Of a stretch of 5,867 bases of DNA, positions 4,788-5,867 are shown one piece after another. The stretch lies in the NCBI GenBank assembly GCA_036266155.1, contig DATANR010000235.1, positions 1 through 5,867 of the forward strand. The letters are read 5' to 3'. The notes under the pieces were generated by a model. That model saw only the letters and a list, made by a program, of their open reading frames with translations. It made no database searches and had not been told where the DNA came from. Made by a program: the position numbers and the translations under genes. Numbering within the stretch: the stretch's first letter is position 1; each line of letters begins with the position of its first letter. The stretch is from SIAJ01 sp036266155 (lineage in GTDB: Bacteria; Planctomycetota; Planctomycetia; Gemmatales; Gemmataceae).

Positions 4788-5867
4788 TTACTTCTTCGGC
4801 TGGGCAGGTACTACCGGCCGCGGTTTCTCGAGTTCAAGAAGCTGCTCCAAGTCGCGGACACGTTCGGCTTGCTTCGCGTCGGCACGCATGCGGACCAGGA
4901 AATCGGCACACGTCTTGTTCGACGCGGGCGCCGTCAACGCGTACTTGATGATGCTGCGTTGGATGATCGACACATCGTGGCTCGGCTTGTCGAACAGGCC
5001 GACGAGTTTGTCGGCCAGGTTCCATTGTTCCCACTTGCGCAAGTCTTCAACGGCCAGATCGGAAATGTCGGGCTGATCGACGAGCGGCGTGATTGCCGCG
5101 ACGATGTCGGCCTTCTTCAGCACGTCTTCGCGATATTCCCAAATGAAGCGCATGCATCGCAGCGCCGCATAGCGGACGAGAAAATCTTCCTTGGTGTCCT
5201 TTATAACGCCCTGAACGTAAGCGAGCCCTTCCTTCGGGTCGAGCAGCACATAACCGGCAAGCAGGCCATCGAGGCCCGTCGCCTGCTTCACTTTGGGATC
5301 GTCGATAAACGCGCGCAAAGCCTTCGCGTGTTCCGGTCCCTTGCCGCAGTGGCCGAAGATCAGGCCGAGCAACCCAAGTCGTGCCGTCGAAGTGCTGGGG
5401 TCCTTGAGCATCTTGAGCACCTGTTCGGCATCGAGTTTGGCGGCCGCGACGCGCACGTCCTTATATTCGGCATTGCTGAATTCTTGGAACGCGTCGCCGG
5501 ACACGGCCCAATCCGCGGCATCGAAGTGCTTGAAGAAGTACGCCAGCCGCGTCGGCATGTCCTTGTCCTTCAACGCGATGGCGCCCTTCAAATACTCGGC
5601 AATCTTGCTGTCCGGCGCAACGGCCTCGCCGCGATAGGGGTCAATTTCGCCCTTGTAGATCTCGCAGAAGATCAGGTGCTTCGATTCCTTCTTCGGATCC
5701 GCCGGCACGTAACGGGGCAGGGTGATCTTCTTCTTGCCCTTGAGGAACTCGTTGTCCTTGACCACCATCTCAATGTCGAGATCGGTCGTGCCCTTGCCGA
5801 ACTGTTCGGGATCGCGCTGGGCGTTCGACAGCGTGCCGAACACGATGAGATGGGCTTGATTCACCTC
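4788..5867 (-). CDS. Secreted-family protein of unknown function, first of two tandem paralogues (5' end outside window)
   Basis: 359 residues are visible, open to the window edge. By comparison with its neighbour, the signal peptide, CxxC motif and true start lie just outside. The GTG at 5864 is preceded by an in-frame Glu codon and aligns within the mature domain, so it is not the start. The same ordered motifs are present: LIVFGTLSN (near 8-15), ITLPRYVPADPKK (48-60), FCEIYKGEIDPYRG (67-80), YLKGAIAL (92-99), DAFQEF (125-130), IFGHCG (170-175), VEDLRKW (273-279) and a C-terminal ELEKPRP tail. The beta-rich front and long helical rear match the paralogue. It is visibly richer in Lys than the second copy, and its mid-helical cysteines differ (C238, C320). 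With 105 bp between them and the same strand, the two are likely co-transcribed, with this copy first. The function is not recognised. Confidence 0.85.
   Translation of the reverse strand, partial: EVNQAHLIVFGTLSNAQRDPEQFGKGTTDLDIEMVVKDNEFLKGKKKITLPRYVPADPKKESKHLIFCEIYKGEIDPYRGEAVAPDSKIAEYLKGAIALKDKDMPTRLAYFFKHFDAADWAVSGDAFQEFSNAEYKDVRVAAAKLDAEQVLKMLKDPSTSTARLGLLGLIFGHCGKGPEHAKALRAFIDDPKVKQATGLDGLLAGYVLLDPKEGLAYVQGVIKDTKEDFLVRYAALRCMRFIWEYREDVLKKADIVAAITPLVDQPDISDLAVEDLRKWEQWNLADKLVGLFDKPSHDVSIIQRSIIKYALTAPASNKTCADFLVRMRADAKQAERVRDLEQLLELEKPRPVVPAQPKK

Noticed and set aside
1..5867. CRISPR arrays, tRNA or rRNA genes, insertion sequences, toxin-antitoxin or defence genes
   Set aside because: Looked for across the window; no regularly spaced repeats, no cloverleaf-like segment, no transposase or integrase motif, and no recognisable defence domain was seen.

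Overview
The window is GC-rich, densely coded, ordinary-looking chromosomal DNA that most resembles a planctomycete, probably of the Gemmata lineage. That placement is inference. It rests on a tandem-PilZ protein, a plastocyanin-type secreted protein with a regulatory-like beta domain, and a pair of secreted ACTYCDP-type proteins of a kind I associate with Gemmataceae. No rRNA, tRNA, CRISPR array, transposase or phage gene is visible.

Layout, left to right. (1) 1-990 (+) is the C-terminal 329 residues of the ferrous iron transporter FeoB. (2) 1072-1254 (+) encodes a 60-residue single-span protein with a GCGSGCGKC tail, matching the FeoB-associated Cys-rich membrane proteins. (3) 1243-1947 (-) encodes two PilZ domains, both with intact c-di-GMP-binding motifs; it overlaps the previous gene tail to tail by 12 bp. 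(4) 1948-2218 is non-coding and unusually structured: a G11 run, a 13-bp inverted repeat with an inner hairpin, and a near-palindrome. (5) 2219-2581 (-) encodes a small single-domain cupin with a complete metal-ligand set. (6) 2582-2642 is a 61-bp divergent spacer holding a nested inverted repeat. (7) 2643-3524 (+) encodes a membrane-anchored plastocyanin-like/regulatory-like protein whose expected copper ligands are missing. (8) 3540-4682 (-) and 4788-5867 (-, running off the window) are tandem paralogues of a secreted family of unknown function, separated by 105 bp containing a strong GC-rich hairpin.

How the genes fit together. FeoB and its Cys-rich partner form an iron-uptake unit. The remaining genes share no evident pathway. 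The two paralogues probably form one transcription unit, read from the right edge leftwards. The cupin and the plastocyanin-like gene are divergently transcribed and may share control through the spacer between them. I see no defence, mobile or biosynthetic system. The most unusual items are the metal-less plastocyanin-like protein, the duplicated secreted family, and the structured non-coding DNA around the PilZ and cupin genes.
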